Part shown: piece after piece, positions 37,258 to 45,730 of the stretch | Layout: each line of letters starts with the position of its first letter | Position numbering within the stretch: the stretch's first letter is position 1 | Assembly: GCF_003325755.1 (NCBI RefSeq) | Contig: NZ_QORI02000022.1 | Coordinates: 4,697 to 68,696 of the forward strand | Direction of reading: 5' to 3' | Source: Pseudomonas sp. SST3 | GTDB taxonomy: Bacteria > Pseudomonadota > Gammaproteobacteria > Pseudomonadales > Pseudomonadaceae | DNA length: 64,000 bases | Notes under the pieces: model-generated | The model's database searches: none | What the model was told of the DNA's origin: nothing | Seen by the model: the letters and a program-made list of their open reading frames with translations, nothing else | Translations under genes and position numbers: made by a program

Positions 37258-37956
37258 ATGAACAGCCTCACCGAACCACCTCTGCACTACCTGAGCGACG
37301 CTTTTTTCGATCGGGACGCGCAACTCGTCGCCCAGGATCTGCTGGGAACCGTGATTCGTCATTGCGTCGATGGTCTGTGGTTGTCGGCACGGATCATCGA
37401 GACCGAGGCTTACTACGTCGATGAGAGGGCCAGCCACTCCTCGCTCGGCTACAGCCCGTCTCGGCGGGCAATGTTCATGCCGGCCGGCCATCTGTACCTC
37501 TATTACTCGCGTGGCGGTGATTCGCTGAACTTCAGCGTGCAGGGCGACGGCAACGCGGTGTGCATCAAGGCCGGTTACCCCTGGGTCGATTCACTGTCCT
37601 GTGAAGAATCCATCGAGCGCATGCGCTGCAACAGCCCCGCCGCGGCTGGCGGCCCACGGCCGCTGACCCGCCTCTGCTCCGGCCAGACGCTGCTGTGCAA
37701 GGCGCTCGGCCTGACGGTCAAGGAATGGAACGCGCAACGCATGGACCCCGCGCGACTTCGAGTCGACGATATCGGCGCACGCCCCGACATCGTCCAGACT
37801 ACGCGGCTCGGCATCCCGACCGGGCGCGATGAGCATTTGCCCTATCGCTTCGTCGATGCCGGCTTCGCCGCGCACTGCACGCGCAACCCGCTGCGCCGTG
37901 GGCAAGTGGAAGGCGAGGACTACGAACTGCTGCGCCGCGAGCTGTTGGCGAGCTGA
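37258..37956 (+). CDS. 3-methyladenine DNA glycosylase (AAG/MPG family)
   Basis: A 232-residue base-excision repair enzyme removing alkylated purines. The catalytic glutamate region is ARIIETEAYYVDERASHSS and the family segment VDSLSCEESIERMR plus GPRPLTRLCSGQTLLCKALG are seen. The start MNSLTEPPLHYLSDAFFDRD is chosen over an upstream frame that runs into the non-coding region. This eukaryote-like AAG family is distinct from AlkA and Tag. Confidence 0.9.
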   Translation: MNSLTEPPLHYLSDAFFDRDAQLVAQDLLGTVIRHCVDGLWLSARIIETEAYYVDERASHSSLGYSPSRRAMFMPAGHLYLYYSRGGDSLNFSVQGDGNAVCIKAGYPWVDSLSCEESIERMRCNSPAAAGGPRPLTRLCSGQTLLCKALGLTVKEWNAQRMDPARLRVDDIGARPDIVQTTRLGIPTGRDEHLPYRFVDAGFAAHCTRNPLRRGQVEGEDYELLRRELLAS

Positions 37957-37961
37957 ACGGC

Positions 37962-39080
37962 TTAGGTTGCCGTCCTGATCAAACGAATACGGGTGATCTC
38001 CGATGGCGCGCCGAAACGCAGCGGTGGCCCCCAGTAACCCGTGCCTCGGCTGATATAGATCTGCATCTCGCCGACACGCTGAAGGCCCGCCACCCATGGC
38101 TGCTGCCAACGCACGAAATGCATCCAGGGCCAGAACTGCCCGCCGTGCGTATGGCCGGATAGCTGCAGATCGCAACCCGCCTCCACTGCCGCCATCGCCG
38201 ACCGCGGCTGATGCGCCAGGAGGATGCGCGGCACATCCGGCGGTGCACCCGCGAACGCCGCGACCGGATCGCTGCGATGGCTGGGTCTGAACAGTTCGGC
38301 CGAATAGTCGGCAATGCCCGCCAACACCAACCGGGCGCCCGCCTGTTCGACCAGCACGTGACGGTTGAGCAGCACCGCCATGCCCAGTCGCTCGAACTCA
38401 GCAATCCAGCTGTCCGCACCGGAGTAGTACTCGTGGTTGCCGGTCACCACGTAGACGCCGTGACCTGCCCTCAGCTGAGCCAGCGGTGCGATGTCGTCGG
38501 CCAGATCAGCGACGCTGCCGTCCACCAGGTCGCCAGTAATGGCCACCAGGTCGGGCGACAATCCGTTGACCCGCTTCACGATCGCCTCGATATAGCCCTG
38601 CTTGATCGTCGGGCCCACATGAATATCGCTGAGCTGAACGATGCTGAACCCGTCCAGCGCGGCAGGCAGATTGCGCAGGGCGATGTCACGCTCCACTACC
38701 CGAGCGGTTCGCCGCGCGTTCAGCAGACCGAACAGCGTCACCGCCAGCACCGCGGCGATCACGGCCAACGCTGAGTTCTGCGTGAACGCTGCCGACTCCC
38801 AGCCCAGCAGCGATGCCAGCGCCAGCATGAAGGCGCGAATCAGCGAAAGAACCGCCAGGCTGGAAAAGATTCCCATGGCGAGCAAGCCGGACCATGCCAG
38901 CGGCGCGCTACCCGACCCTCGCACCAGTACGCCATAGCGCATCAGCACTGCAGAAAGCGCGAGGTACCCGCAGGCCAGAACGCTGCCCGGCAATCCAAGC
39001 GATAAAGCCGGAATCAACGTGACGCCAACGAACACATGCAGGCCAATCAGCAGTACCCCAACCAGTAACCGCCTGTTCAT
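37962..39080 (-). CDS. Membrane-anchored metallophosphoesterase (YkuE/YaeI-like)
   Basis: A 372-residue protein with three to four N-terminal membrane helices (about residues 1-115) and a calcineurin-like domain. Metal-binding motifs are VQLSDIHVGPT, ITGDLVDGS, VTGNHEYYSG and LSGHTHGGQFWP. Such proteins act on phosphoesters, including UDP-diacylglucosamine-like or lipid substrates, outside or at the membrane. It is convergent to the DNA glycosylase with only 5 bp between the stop codons. Confidence 0.9.
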   Translation of the reverse strand: MNRRLLVGVLLIGLHVFVGVTLIPALSLGLPGSVLACGYLALSAVLMRYGVLVRGSGSAPLAWSGLLAMGIFSSLAVLSLIRAFMLALASLLGWESAAFTQNSALAVIAAVLAVTLFGLLNARRTARVVERDIALRNLPAALDGFSIVQLSDIHVGPTIKQGYIEAIVKRVNGLSPDLVAITGDLVDGSVADLADDIAPLAQLRAGHGVYVVTGNHEYYSGADSWIAEFERLGMAVLLNRHVLVEQAGARLVLAGIADYSAELFRPSHRSDPVAAFAGAPPDVPRILLAHQPRSAMAAVEAGCDLQLSGHTHGGQFWPWMHFVRWQQPWVAGLQRVGEMQIYISRGTGYWGPPLRFGAPSEITRIRLIRTAT

Positions 39081-39230
39081 GCTTCTGCTCTTTAGAGAAA
39101 TATTTGAAGATTTTGGAATCGACCGTTCACGCCGGCAGTTCCGCATCCGGCCTTAGCGCTCGCGCAATGGGTGTCACGGAAGCGGCAAACACTGCAGCGG
39201 CTATGCCAGCAGGCTGAGACATAGCGTGCC

Positions 39231-39262
39231 ATCGTACCCCACGCAGGCGCGTGGGGTACGAT
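39231..39262. repeat. Perfect 14-bp inverted repeat (REP-like hairpin)
   Basis: ATCGTACCCCACGC and its exact complement flank the 4-base loop AGGC. There is no T run on either strand, so it is not a typical terminator. It lies between two minus-strand genes and could be a REP/BIME-type element. Confidence 0.7.
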
Positions 39263-39366
39263 GACTGCGGAGTCGAAGACCGATGGTTTCTACGCATTCG
39301 CGTGGGAACCAGTGCCAGGTGCATCCTGGGCGGCGATGAGCCTATCGATCAGATACAACCGAACCG

Positions 39367-39561
39367 CTACATCACCCCTGGGTCAGGCATCGGATCGGGC
39401 GGCGGCGGCTCTTTTTCCAGTTGCTCGACCACTTCATCGGGCAGCGTATCGCCGTCGTCCAGTTCGGTGTCGCTCTCCGCCTCGTCGAGATCGTTCAGCG
39501 GCGACTCGTCGGCCAGCCAGGGATTAAGCGGCGGATCGCTTGGAAAGGTGATGCTGAGCAT
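39367..39561 (-). CDS. Small acidic proline-rich hypothetical protein
   Basis: A 64-residue protein (MLSITFPSDPPLNPWLADES) preceded by a strong site, AGGAGAACTTC-ATG. It is very acidic in the middle (DEAESDTELDDGDTLPDE) and ends in a PPPPDPMPDPG tail. No domain is recognised. The good binding site and coherent composition argue that it is translated; function unknown. Confidence 0.6.
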   Translation of the reverse strand: MLSITFPSDPPLNPWLADESPLNDLDEAESDTELDDGDTLPDEVVEQLEKEPPPPDPMPDPGVM

Positions 39562-39625
39562 GAAGTTCTCCTCGCAGATGTGCCTGCAGCGTTAGGCAAA
39601 GTCACGCAGGCATCGTTCGGACCGG

Positions 39626-40534
39626 TTATCCGTCGCACGTCCACGCCTGCTCTCCCAGGCAATCATTCAGGTAATCAAGGAAGCAGGTGATGCGCGCCGC
39701 CAATGCGGTATTGCGGTAGTACACCGCGTGAATCGGTTGCAACACGTTGGTATTGGCCTCGGGCAGCACTTCCACCAGCGCACCTTCGGCCCGATCCCGT
39801 GCCGTCATGAAATCAGACAGACAGGCGATACCTTCGCCGGCCAACGCCAGATGCCGCACCGTCTCCCCGCTCGACGCCCATAGGCTCGGCACGATGGGCC
39901 AGGTTTCACCGAGCGGATGGCGCAGCGGCCATTGATTGAGACTCTCCGGCTGGGTGAAGCCGATCAGGCTGTGCGCCGCCAACTCCTCCACCTGCTGCGG
40001 GGCACCCCTTCGCGCCAGATAATCAGGACTGGCCACCGCACGCAGCCGGCTGCGGCCCAGCGGCCGGGCGTGCAAAGTGGAATCGCGCAGCGGGCCATGG
40101 CGTAGCGCCAGATCGGTGCGATGCTCCAGCAGATCGATGATCTGATCACTGCTGTGCAGTTCCAGTTCGATATCCGGGTAGCGCTCGCGGAACCCGCCAA
40201 TCAAGGGCACCAGCACGTGCAGCATGAACGGCGCCGAGGCGTTGACGCGTAGGCGCCCGGCGGGATGCTGCTGGCGTCGCGACATCTGCTCTTCGGCCTC
40301 TTCCACCGCGTCGAGAATTCGCCGCGCCTGAATCAGAAAGGCACTGCCTTCCTCGGTCAGCTCCAGCCGTCTTGTCGTGCGGCGCAGCAGCGTGGTGGCC
40401 AGTTTGGCTTCGAGCCGACTCAACGCGCGACTGATTCCCGAGGCGGTTTGCCCCAATTGCACCGCGGCACTGGAGATCGAGCCGGTATCAATGACGGCGG
40501 TGAACGCCTGCAACTCGTCGAGCGTGGTTTTCAT
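39626..40534 (-). CDS. LysR family transcriptional regulator
   Basis: A 302-residue regulator starting MKTTLDELQAFTAVIDTGS, with the helix-turn-helix at about residues 18-42 (SISSAAVQLGQTASGISRAL). The rest is an effector-binding domain with the RLRVNASAPFMLHVLVP hinge seen in the CrgA/DmlR-type group. No clear target gene is adjacent; the acidic small gene downstream on the same strand is 64 bp away. Function not assigned. Confidence 0.88.
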   Translation of the reverse strand: MKTTLDELQAFTAVIDTGSISSAAVQLGQTASGISRALSRLEAKLATTLLRRTTRRLELTEEGSAFLIQARRILDAVEEAEEQMSRRQQHPAGRLRVNASAPFMLHVLVPLIGGFRERYPDIELELHSSDQIIDLLEHRTDLALRHGPLRDSTLHARPLGRSRLRAVASPDYLARRGAPQQVEELAAHSLIGFTQPESLNQWPLRHPLGETWPIVPSLWASSGETVRHLALAGEGIACLSDFMTARDRAEGALVEVLPEANTNVLQPIHAVYYRNTALAARITCFLDYLNDCLGEQAWTCDG

Positions 40535-40895
40535 CTGTGGCACTCGGGGCCTATCAAGTTTGGCAGTGGACCTGATCCGGCCCACCTGAACCGACGCGCT
40601 GTTGGTGCTGACGGCCCAGACCTCTCCTACCGAAGTGGCCGGCCAGTCATGGAAGCCTTATCGCGAACTGCCGGCCGGAGAGCCGCACCTGACCGACGAA
40701 GATATACCGGTCGCCACGATCATCTGGCAATCCCAGGCATCACGTCAAAGTGGATCGATCCGAGGCAAACAGACGCTCCATCAAGCCGGCTCTGGCGGCC
40801 GCGGATGGGGCAGCATAAGCATTTGATAGACGGACGAAAAATCATCGAGGAAGGGTTGACAGCTACAGGCACGACGAGAATAATGCGCGCCACTT
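40535..40895. other. 361-bp region between the LysR gene and tRNA-Met
   Basis: Holds the promoters of the divergent LysR gene and the tRNA. A plus-strand frame near 40602-40826 contains a plausible peptide stretch (LTDEDIPVATIIWQSQASR) but lacks a binding site and known relatives, so I do not call it a gene. Confidence 0.45.
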
Positions 40896-40972
40896 GGCTA
40901 CGTAGCTCAGTTGGTTAGAGCATAGCATTCATAATGCTGGGGTCCGGGGTTCAAGTCCCTGCGTAGCCACCA
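40896..40972 (+). tRNA. tRNA-Met (anticodon CAT)
   Basis: 77 bases including CCA. Acceptor arms GGCTACG and CGTAGCC pair fully. The anticodon loop TTCATAA carries CAT and the T arm has GGTTCAAGTCC. The G1-C72 pair and sequence fit the elongator rather than the initiator, but an Ile (lysidine) tRNA cannot be strictly excluded. As I recall, P. aeruginosa has tRNA-Met next to ychF; here about 14 kb separates them. Confidence 0.93.
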
Positions 40973-40975
40973 AAT

Positions 40976-41010
40976 TAAAAAGGGTTCAGCGAAAGCGGAG
41001 CCCTTTTTTT
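40976..41010 (+). terminator. Terminator after tRNA-Met
   Basis: The stem AAAAAGGGTTC(A)GC / GC(G)GAGCCCTTTTT closes on a GAAA tetraloop and ends in seven T. It lies 3 bases after the tRNA CCA end. Confidence 0.9.
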
Positions 41011-41710
41011 GTGCCCGCTGTTTAGCCAAGCCCCACCGAGAGCGCACTATGAGAGACTACTGGGCCGATAGCTGCCCGTGACCCGGTATAGATTGCGAGA
41101 GAAGCGATATAGGCGTGCTAGCCAGCGTCAGCTGAGGCTTACTCAGTCTATCCCCGAGCTCCGCCCGGGTGGGCATCGTCCAGTCCGAGGCTCTTGGTTT
41201 GTGAATCGAATCGGCGTGGTTATCGATCTCGTAGGCAAATGTCAGCAGATAAAACACGAATGCGGTGGCAGCTAGTGCCGCTCTCCCTAGGGGGTTGCAT
41301 CTTTGGACAAACCGGCTGGGCCAATGGCAACCGATCCTCCCCGAAGGTACGCAAACACCGCTTGCATGAACCATGCGTGTGCTGCCAGAACTGACCAGAA
41401 ATGGCTCCAGTCACCACCGAAGCGCACAAAGCGTTTACCCGCGAGGCTATGACCATCAATGCCAGTATTGGATACCGAAAGCGCTTCAGAAATTTCAGGA
41501 CGTTACTATTCCTTTCAATCATCTCGTCCTGACTAATCAGCCCGTAAGCAACCCCTTTTCCCCATATCGGCAGGTTCGAGTCGATCCTGAATTACAAGCA
41601 ATTGAGGCGCGCAACGCTATGGACGAAAGCTGCCGCTCCCCATTGGGTCCTGCCATATCCGACTTGCATGCTGGTAATCGTCCACTAACGACCCAAAGGG
41701 ATGACAGCAG
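41011..41710. other. 700-bp low-information region behind tRNA-Met
   Basis: No intact gene is recognised. Two overlapping minus-strand frames (41057-41374 and 41220-41522) each contain a hydrophobic stretch (ALAATAFVFYLLTFAYEI and YPILALMVIAS) and could be pieces of one broken membrane-protein gene, but this is weak. Base composition is lower in GC than the flanks. Confidence 0.4.
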
Positions 41711-41917
41711 TTAATAACTGCGAAGATGGATGAGCCAGCCTATTAAGGCTACGAAGGGGGCGAACAGTACCAAACCGCCAAGGACGACTGCCCAGCCCCA
41801 GGCAAAGCCGCTTACACCCTTGAACCGGCCGCCGCTCAGGAACCCCAGCACGCAAACGCCAATGCGATGGGCCAACAGATTAATTATTGCGTCAGAGGTA
41901 AAGACCATTTGATCCAT
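41711..41917 (-). CDS. Possible small membrane protein
   Basis: A frame of about 68 residues from MDQMVFTSDAIINLLAHRIG with one or two membrane helices (VLGFLSGGRFKGVSGFAWGW then AVVLGGLVLFAPFVALIGWL). No good ribosome binding site is seen, and the true start may be a TTG at 41941. It could be a remnant in a decayed region. Confidence 0.35.
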   Translation of the reverse strand: MDQMVFTSDAIINLLAHRIGVCVLGFLSGGRFKGVSGFAWGWAVVLGGLVLFAPFVALIGWLIHLRSY

Positions 41918-42009
41918 GTGCCCATGTTTGAGAGCCCACAAACGAATGGACAGTGACTAGTTAAGCATACCTATCAGCAACATTCGGCGATTGCGTGCTC
42001 ATGGCCGAT

Positions 42010-42032
42010 AGCGCTCGGAAGCAGCGAGCGCT
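42010..42032. repeat. Inverted repeat AGCGCTCG / CGAGCGCT
   Basis: Perfect 8-bp arms with a 7-base spacer inside a stretch without a gene. No T run follows. Function unknown. Confidence 0.4.
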
Positions 42033-42098
42033 TTCGGCTCTCTCCACTCTTGTCGGAGCCATACGCGGTCCGGCCACGTGCGCACCGCTACGTGCGTT

Positions 42099-42151
42099 CG
42101 CAGGTCGCAGGTCGCAGGTCGCAGGTCGCAGGTCGCAGGTCGCAGGTCGCA
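42099..42151 (+). repeat. Heptanucleotide tandem repeat, seven full CAGGTCG units
   Basis: Seven perfect head-to-tail copies of CAGGTCG occupy 42101-42149, with partial units at each end. The array starts 10 bp after the end of the broken VOC gene (stop at 42161-42163 on the minus strand). It is a likely site of slipped-strand length variation. No gene clearly spans it. Confidence 0.9.
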
Positions 42152-42160
42152 TCAGCATCT

Positions 42161-42547
42161 CTATTTCTGTTCGACGATCTGGATGAGATTGCCGCACGTG
42201 TAGTCGAACACGGCGATGGTGACGTCTCCCATGGCCGTGGGATGCTGCGTGAAATGTACGCCGGCTGCACAAAGCCGGGCATGCTATGCCTGCACGTCGT
42301 CGACCGAGAAGAAGGTGCAGGGTATTCCGTCCTGTTTAAGGGCGGACTTGAACGGCTTCGCAGCGGGATGCGCGTCTGGCTCCAGTAGCAACTCGACGCC
42401 GCTCGGGTCGCCAGGTGAGGTGAGCGTAAGCCAGCGGTATTTGCCCATGGGTATGTCATGCTTCGGCTCGAAGCCGAGAACATCTCGGTAGAAGGCCAGT
42501 GCCTTCGTCTGGTCGTCGACGAGCACACTTGTTACAGAGATTTTCAT
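42161..42547 (-). pseudogene. VOC/glyoxalase-family gene broken by an in-frame stop
   Basis: The frame begins MKISVTSVLVDDQTKALAFY with AGGAAG six bases upstream. It reads as a normal VOC metalloenzyme up to PCTFFSVDDVQA, then meets TAG at 42284-42286. In the same frame the homologous ending continues after the stop (HARLCAAGVHFTQHPTAMGD, then FDYTCGNLIQIVEQK) to a second TAG. A single GAG-to-TAG change would explain it, since relatives usually have Glu there. Intact length would be about 128 residues. A truncated 87-residue product would lack the last beta-strands and a metal ligand. Confidence 0.8.
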
Positions 42548-42615
42548 AAGCACTTCCTGCCAGGTTCCGACGCGATGGCTTGGATACGTAAATCCTCTCC
42601 TTGTGTACTCATTGT

Positions 42616-42637
42616 CTCAAGGCTTTTTCACCTTGAG
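42616..42637. promoter_or_regulatory. Inverted repeat CTCAAGG-N8-CCTTGAG upstream of the VOC pseudogene
   Basis: Perfect 7-bp arms with an 8-bp spacer, about 70-90 bp upstream of the VOC start. It resembles the dyad of MerR-type sites in layout. Candidate operator only. Confidence 0.3.
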
Positions 42638-42733
42638 GCTGCTGCGCTGAGCAGCTCTTTCTATTTGTTTGAACATAATTCAGCGTGGTGACTGCGCTGG
42701 CGTTCCATTAACCAGCTAGGCGACCAAAACCGG

Positions 42734-42832
42734 ATAATTCACCTCTTCCAGAACCTCGCCATGGTGGGTGGGTCGCTGCCAGTGGTGGCGTTCGGTGCCG
42801 GTCGTTTCAATCTGGACGCGCGTCGCGGCTGA
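42734..42832 (+). pseudogene. Fragment of a DoxX-family gene (C-terminal end)
   Basis: The frame IIHLFQNLAMVGGSLPVVAF followed by GAGRFNLDARRG and TGA matches the usual ending of DoxX membrane proteins (NLA(I/M)xGG...AFG.GR.SLD.R). Nothing upstream encodes the first 100 or so residues, so only the last 32 codons survive. The similarity is from memory of the family and should be tested by search. Confidence 0.5.
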
Positions 42833-42971
42833 TTCATCGGTGCGCAGTTGGCGAGATCGCCGCCCTGTGAGAAACCATTGCCAGCAGCACGCTGATGCCT
42901 ACCCTTCGCTAACCCTAGGAGATGCCGCATATCTAGAGACCGCTTTCGGGGGCATCTGCAAAGCTATGTGG

Positions 42972-43601
42972 CTAACCCAACAGCGCATCGATACATAAAT
43001 TGGCCCGCTTCACGGCGTCATCGAATTGGCCGCCGCCGATAGCCGTGTATTCAAGGTTTACCGTCGTTATGTCGTGGATGCCCAGCATGCCCAGTACCGC
43101 CCTCAAGTAGGGTTCCTGGAAGTTCATGTGTGCGTATGCTCCGTCTTCCTCATAGCCATGGCCGCCTCTCACAAGCAGCAGGTACGCCTTCTTGTCGTGC
43201 AGTAGGCCGGCGTAGGGGCTGCCAGGTGTGCCAGGTACCAGGCGGGTCGTCACTCCCATGCGGACGGTCTGGTCGATATAAGCTTTTAGCGTACTGGGCA
43301 CCGACAGGTTGTGCATGGGACAGCCGATCACAAGCTGGGTGGCCTGCTTCAGCTCGCTCACCAGCTCATCGCTGAGCGCCAAGACGTCTTTCTGTTGAGG
43401 GTTTCGGGCCTCGGACGGGGTGAAAGCGGCCTCAACCCAGCGCTCATCGACGTGTGGAATCGGCTGGTTGCCCAGCTCGCGGTAGACGATTTCGCCGCTC
43501 GGGTATCGAATGCGCCAAGAACGCACAAAGCGTTCTGTCATTTGCCGACTGTACGACGCACTGCGCTGCGGGCTGGTGTTGATGACGAGCAATTGTTCCA
43601 T
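42972..43601 (-). CDS. azoR: FMN-dependent NADH:quinone oxidoreductase / azoreductase
   Basis: A 209-residue flavodoxin-fold enzyme. The FMN phosphate loop is INTSPQRSASYSRQM near the N terminus, with CPMHNLSVPSTLKAYIDQ (the P-M-x-N-F/L motif) and a GGHGYEEDGAYAHMN loop. The start MEQLLVINTSP is chosen over a 60-residue upstream extension that shadows the DsbD gene. AzoR enzymes reduce quinones by two electrons and protect against thiol-reactive electrophiles. VOC and DoxX remnants nearby fit a quinone-detoxification group. Confidence 0.9.
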   Translation of the reverse strand: MEQLLVINTSPQRSASYSRQMTERFVRSWRIRYPSGEIVYRELGNQPIPHVDERWVEAAFTPSEARNPQQKDVLALSDELVSELKQATQLVIGCPMHNLSVPSTLKAYIDQTVRMGVTTRLVPGTPGSPYAGLLHDKKAYLLLVRGGHGYEEDGAYAHMNFQEPYLRAVLGMLGIHDITTVNLEYTAIGGGQFDDAVKRANLCIDALLG

Positions 43602-43632
43602 GAGCGACTCCTTGGTCTTTCGATATCCAGAA

Positions 43633-45675
43633 TTACCGTTGCACCAGTTCAGGCAGCGAATCCGGTCCGAGAATCTGGGGCAGTAGTCGTGGCTCGGCTT
43701 CACCCGCTCCGTACCACAGGTACAGCGGAACGCCTGAGCGACCTTGACGCTCGAGGAATGAGGTAATGACTGGATCGCCATTGGTCCAGTCGCCGCGCAT
43801 CATTTCGACCCCGGCAGCAGCAAAAGCCTGCGCGGTCGCTTTACGGTTGATGGCGACTTGCTCGTTCACCTTGCACGTGATGCACCAGTCGGCAGTGAAG
43901 TAGAGAAACACCGGTACCTTATCAGCGCGAAGTTGGGCCAGTTGCTGCTCGTCGAACGCGCGTCGCTGCACATCCAAGGCAGGCGCGGTTTGCCCAGAGA
44001 CCTGGCTCCAGCCCAGGCCGAGCGCCAGAATCAATGCCAGAGCAGCGGGCAACCAGGCATTGCGTTTCAGTTTCTGCTGCCAGAGGCCAGTCAGCCAGAG
44101 CCCGAGTGCAAGCAGCATGGCGCAGCCCAGGGATGCGACCAGCGCATTGGCCGGGACCTGTTGGCTGAGTACCCACAGGAGGGCGAGCACGGTGAGGAAC
44201 ATCGGCACTGCGAGGAGGCGGCGCAGGGTTCCCATCCAAGGGCCAGGTCTGGGCAGGCGCCGCTGCAGCGCGGGGATGAACCCCAGCAGTAGAAAAGGCA
44301 AAGCGATGCCCAGGCCGAGCCCGGCGAATACCAGCATGGCTGCGGCAGTCGGCAATACCAGCGCTGCGCCAAGGGCCGCAGCCATGAAAGGTCCGGAACA
44401 AGGCGTGGCGATGAAGGCCGCGAGCGCGCCGGTCCAGAATGCACCACCGACGCCGCTTTGTTTGGTTAGCTTGGCTCCAGCATCGATCGTTGCCAACTCG
44501 AACAGCCCGGCTAAATTGAAAGCGATGCCAGTGGTGAGCAACATCAGGGTCAGAATCACGCTAGCGTTCTGCAGCTGGAAGGCCCAGCCGACCTGGGCGC
44601 CAGCAGCACGCAGGGCGAGTAGAACGGCGCCGAGCAAGACGCACACCAGCACCACACCGCTGGTGTAGGCCACGGCGTCGCGACGAGCTATAGCCGGGCT
44701 GATCCCAGAGCGCGCCAGGCTCATGGCTTTGAGGCTGAGGATAGGAAAGACGCACGGCATCAGATTCAGCAACAGCCCCCCGGCAATCGCGCCGGCCAAC
44801 GCAAACAGGATGACGCTCAAGCTGCTGTCGGATGTGCTGGCGGGCACGCTCGTCGCGCCGCCGCGTTTCGCGTCTATATCTAGCCCGAGGCTGGCGCTCA
44901 GTTTTAGCGTGGCCTGGAAAGCATCGGCTATTTGATCGCCCGCAGGCGTTTCGATGATCAACTCATCGCCGCGTCGCTCGATGCGTTGAGGGGCAGCGTT
45001 GTCGATCGCACCCCTGGTTGCGGAAAACAGGTGGGGATCATGGATCGATACGCTGGCCGGAAGGGGCACGCGAAGCCTTAAGAGATCGCCTTCTACGTCA
45101 AAACTGGCCGGCGCAGCCAGCGGCCGGGGCAGCGCCTGGCGCCAACTGGCGAAGCGGGCTGCAACGTCAGAGGTCTGGTGGCCGTCGCCTACGTGCAATG
45201 TCGTGTACAACGAGGCACGCTCAGGGACGCAGGCGTCGTACCGGCAGGCCAGATATTGCATATCCACACGGATCGGCAATGCGGTCCCGTCTGGCAAGTT
45301 GTCTTCCAGGGTCAGGTCTACAAGCAACGCATAGGGATGCTCGTAGACATGGTTCATCAGACCTTCGATCAGCAGCGTTTGCGGCAGCGGATAAGCGGGA
45401 TCGCCCACCGTTACACCGTCCGGCAGATGCCAGGTGAACTTGGCGGGGAGACCGACATCGCCTGGTTGCTTCCAGTAGCCATGCCATTCGCCCTGCGGTT
45501 CCATGAAGATCGCCAATGTTGTGGTCGACCCAGATGAAGGCGCCTCGGTTGAAGCGATCAGCGACGATGCGATCAATACATCGTCAGGCCCGGGCATCTC
45601 GACCGCCAGGCCAGGCAGGTTGATAACGCACAGGCAAAAGCCGAGCAGGAGCCCTTTTAGCGATAGCAGTGACAT
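43633..45675 (-). CDS. DsbD/ScsB-like thiol:disulfide interchange protein
   Basis: A 680-residue membrane protein. A signal peptide (MSLLSLKGLLLGFCLCVINL) leads into a periplasmic N-terminal domain of about 250 residues with a cysteine pair in YLACRYDACVPE. An eight-helix DsbD core follows, with the paired cysteines in NLMPCVFPILSLKAM and ATPCSGPFMAAALG. The C-terminal thioredoxin domain has ADWCITCKVNE. It would move electrons from cytosolic thioredoxin to periplasmic partners. The neighbouring TlpA-like gene, upstream on the same strand, is the obvious partner. The larger N-terminal domain resembles ScsB more than classical DsbD. Confidence 0.88.
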   Translation of the reverse strand: MSLLSLKGLLLGFCLCVINLPGLAVEMPGPDDVLIASSLIASTEAPSSGSTTTLAIFMEPQGEWHGYWKQPGDVGLPAKFTWHLPDGVTVGDPAYPLPQTLLIEGLMNHVYEHPYALLVDLTLEDNLPDGTALPIRVDMQYLACRYDACVPERASLYTTLHVGDGHQTSDVAARFASWRQALPRPLAAPASFDVEGDLLRLRVPLPASVSIHDPHLFSATRGAIDNAAPQRIERRGDELIIETPAGDQIADAFQATLKLSASLGLDIDAKRGGATSVPASTSDSSLSVILFALAGAIAGGLLLNLMPCVFPILSLKAMSLARSGISPAIARRDAVAYTSGVVLVCVLLGAVLLALRAAGAQVGWAFQLQNASVILTLMLLTTGIAFNLAGLFELATIDAGAKLTKQSGVGGAFWTGALAAFIATPCSGPFMAAALGAALVLPTAAAMLVFAGLGLGIALPFLLLGFIPALQRRLPRPGPWMGTLRRLLAVPMFLTVLALLWVLSQQVPANALVASLGCAMLLALGLWLTGLWQQKLKRNAWLPAALALILALGLGWSQVSGQTAPALDVQRRAFDEQQLAQLRADKVPVFLYFTADWCITCKVNEQVAINRKATAQAFAAAGVEMMRGDWTNGDPVITSFLERQGRSGVPLYLWYGAGEAEPRLLPQILGPDSLPELVQR

Positions 45676-45730
45676 GCGGTTCCTGAGCAAGGTATCGAGT
45701 GGATAAATGGCAGCAGGCGTCTTGTCGCCG

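Noticed and set aside
36906..37271. 121-codon minus-strand frame between the LysR and DNA glycosylase genes
   Set aside because: Composition is not protein-like, it has no binding site, and it overlaps the glycosylase start.
41057..41522. Two overlapping frames that could be one frameshifted membrane protein
   Set aside because: Neither half resembles a known family, and joining them needs an arbitrary frameshift; only described as part of the low-information region.
42099..42151. Heptamer array as a CRISPR array
   Set aside because: Units are 7 bp and directly adjacent with no spacers, so it is a simple tandem repeat.
40896..43000. Integrated element with attL/attR at tRNA-Met
   Set aside because: No integrase gene and no second copy of the tRNA 3' end was found by eye, so only a hotspot is suggested.
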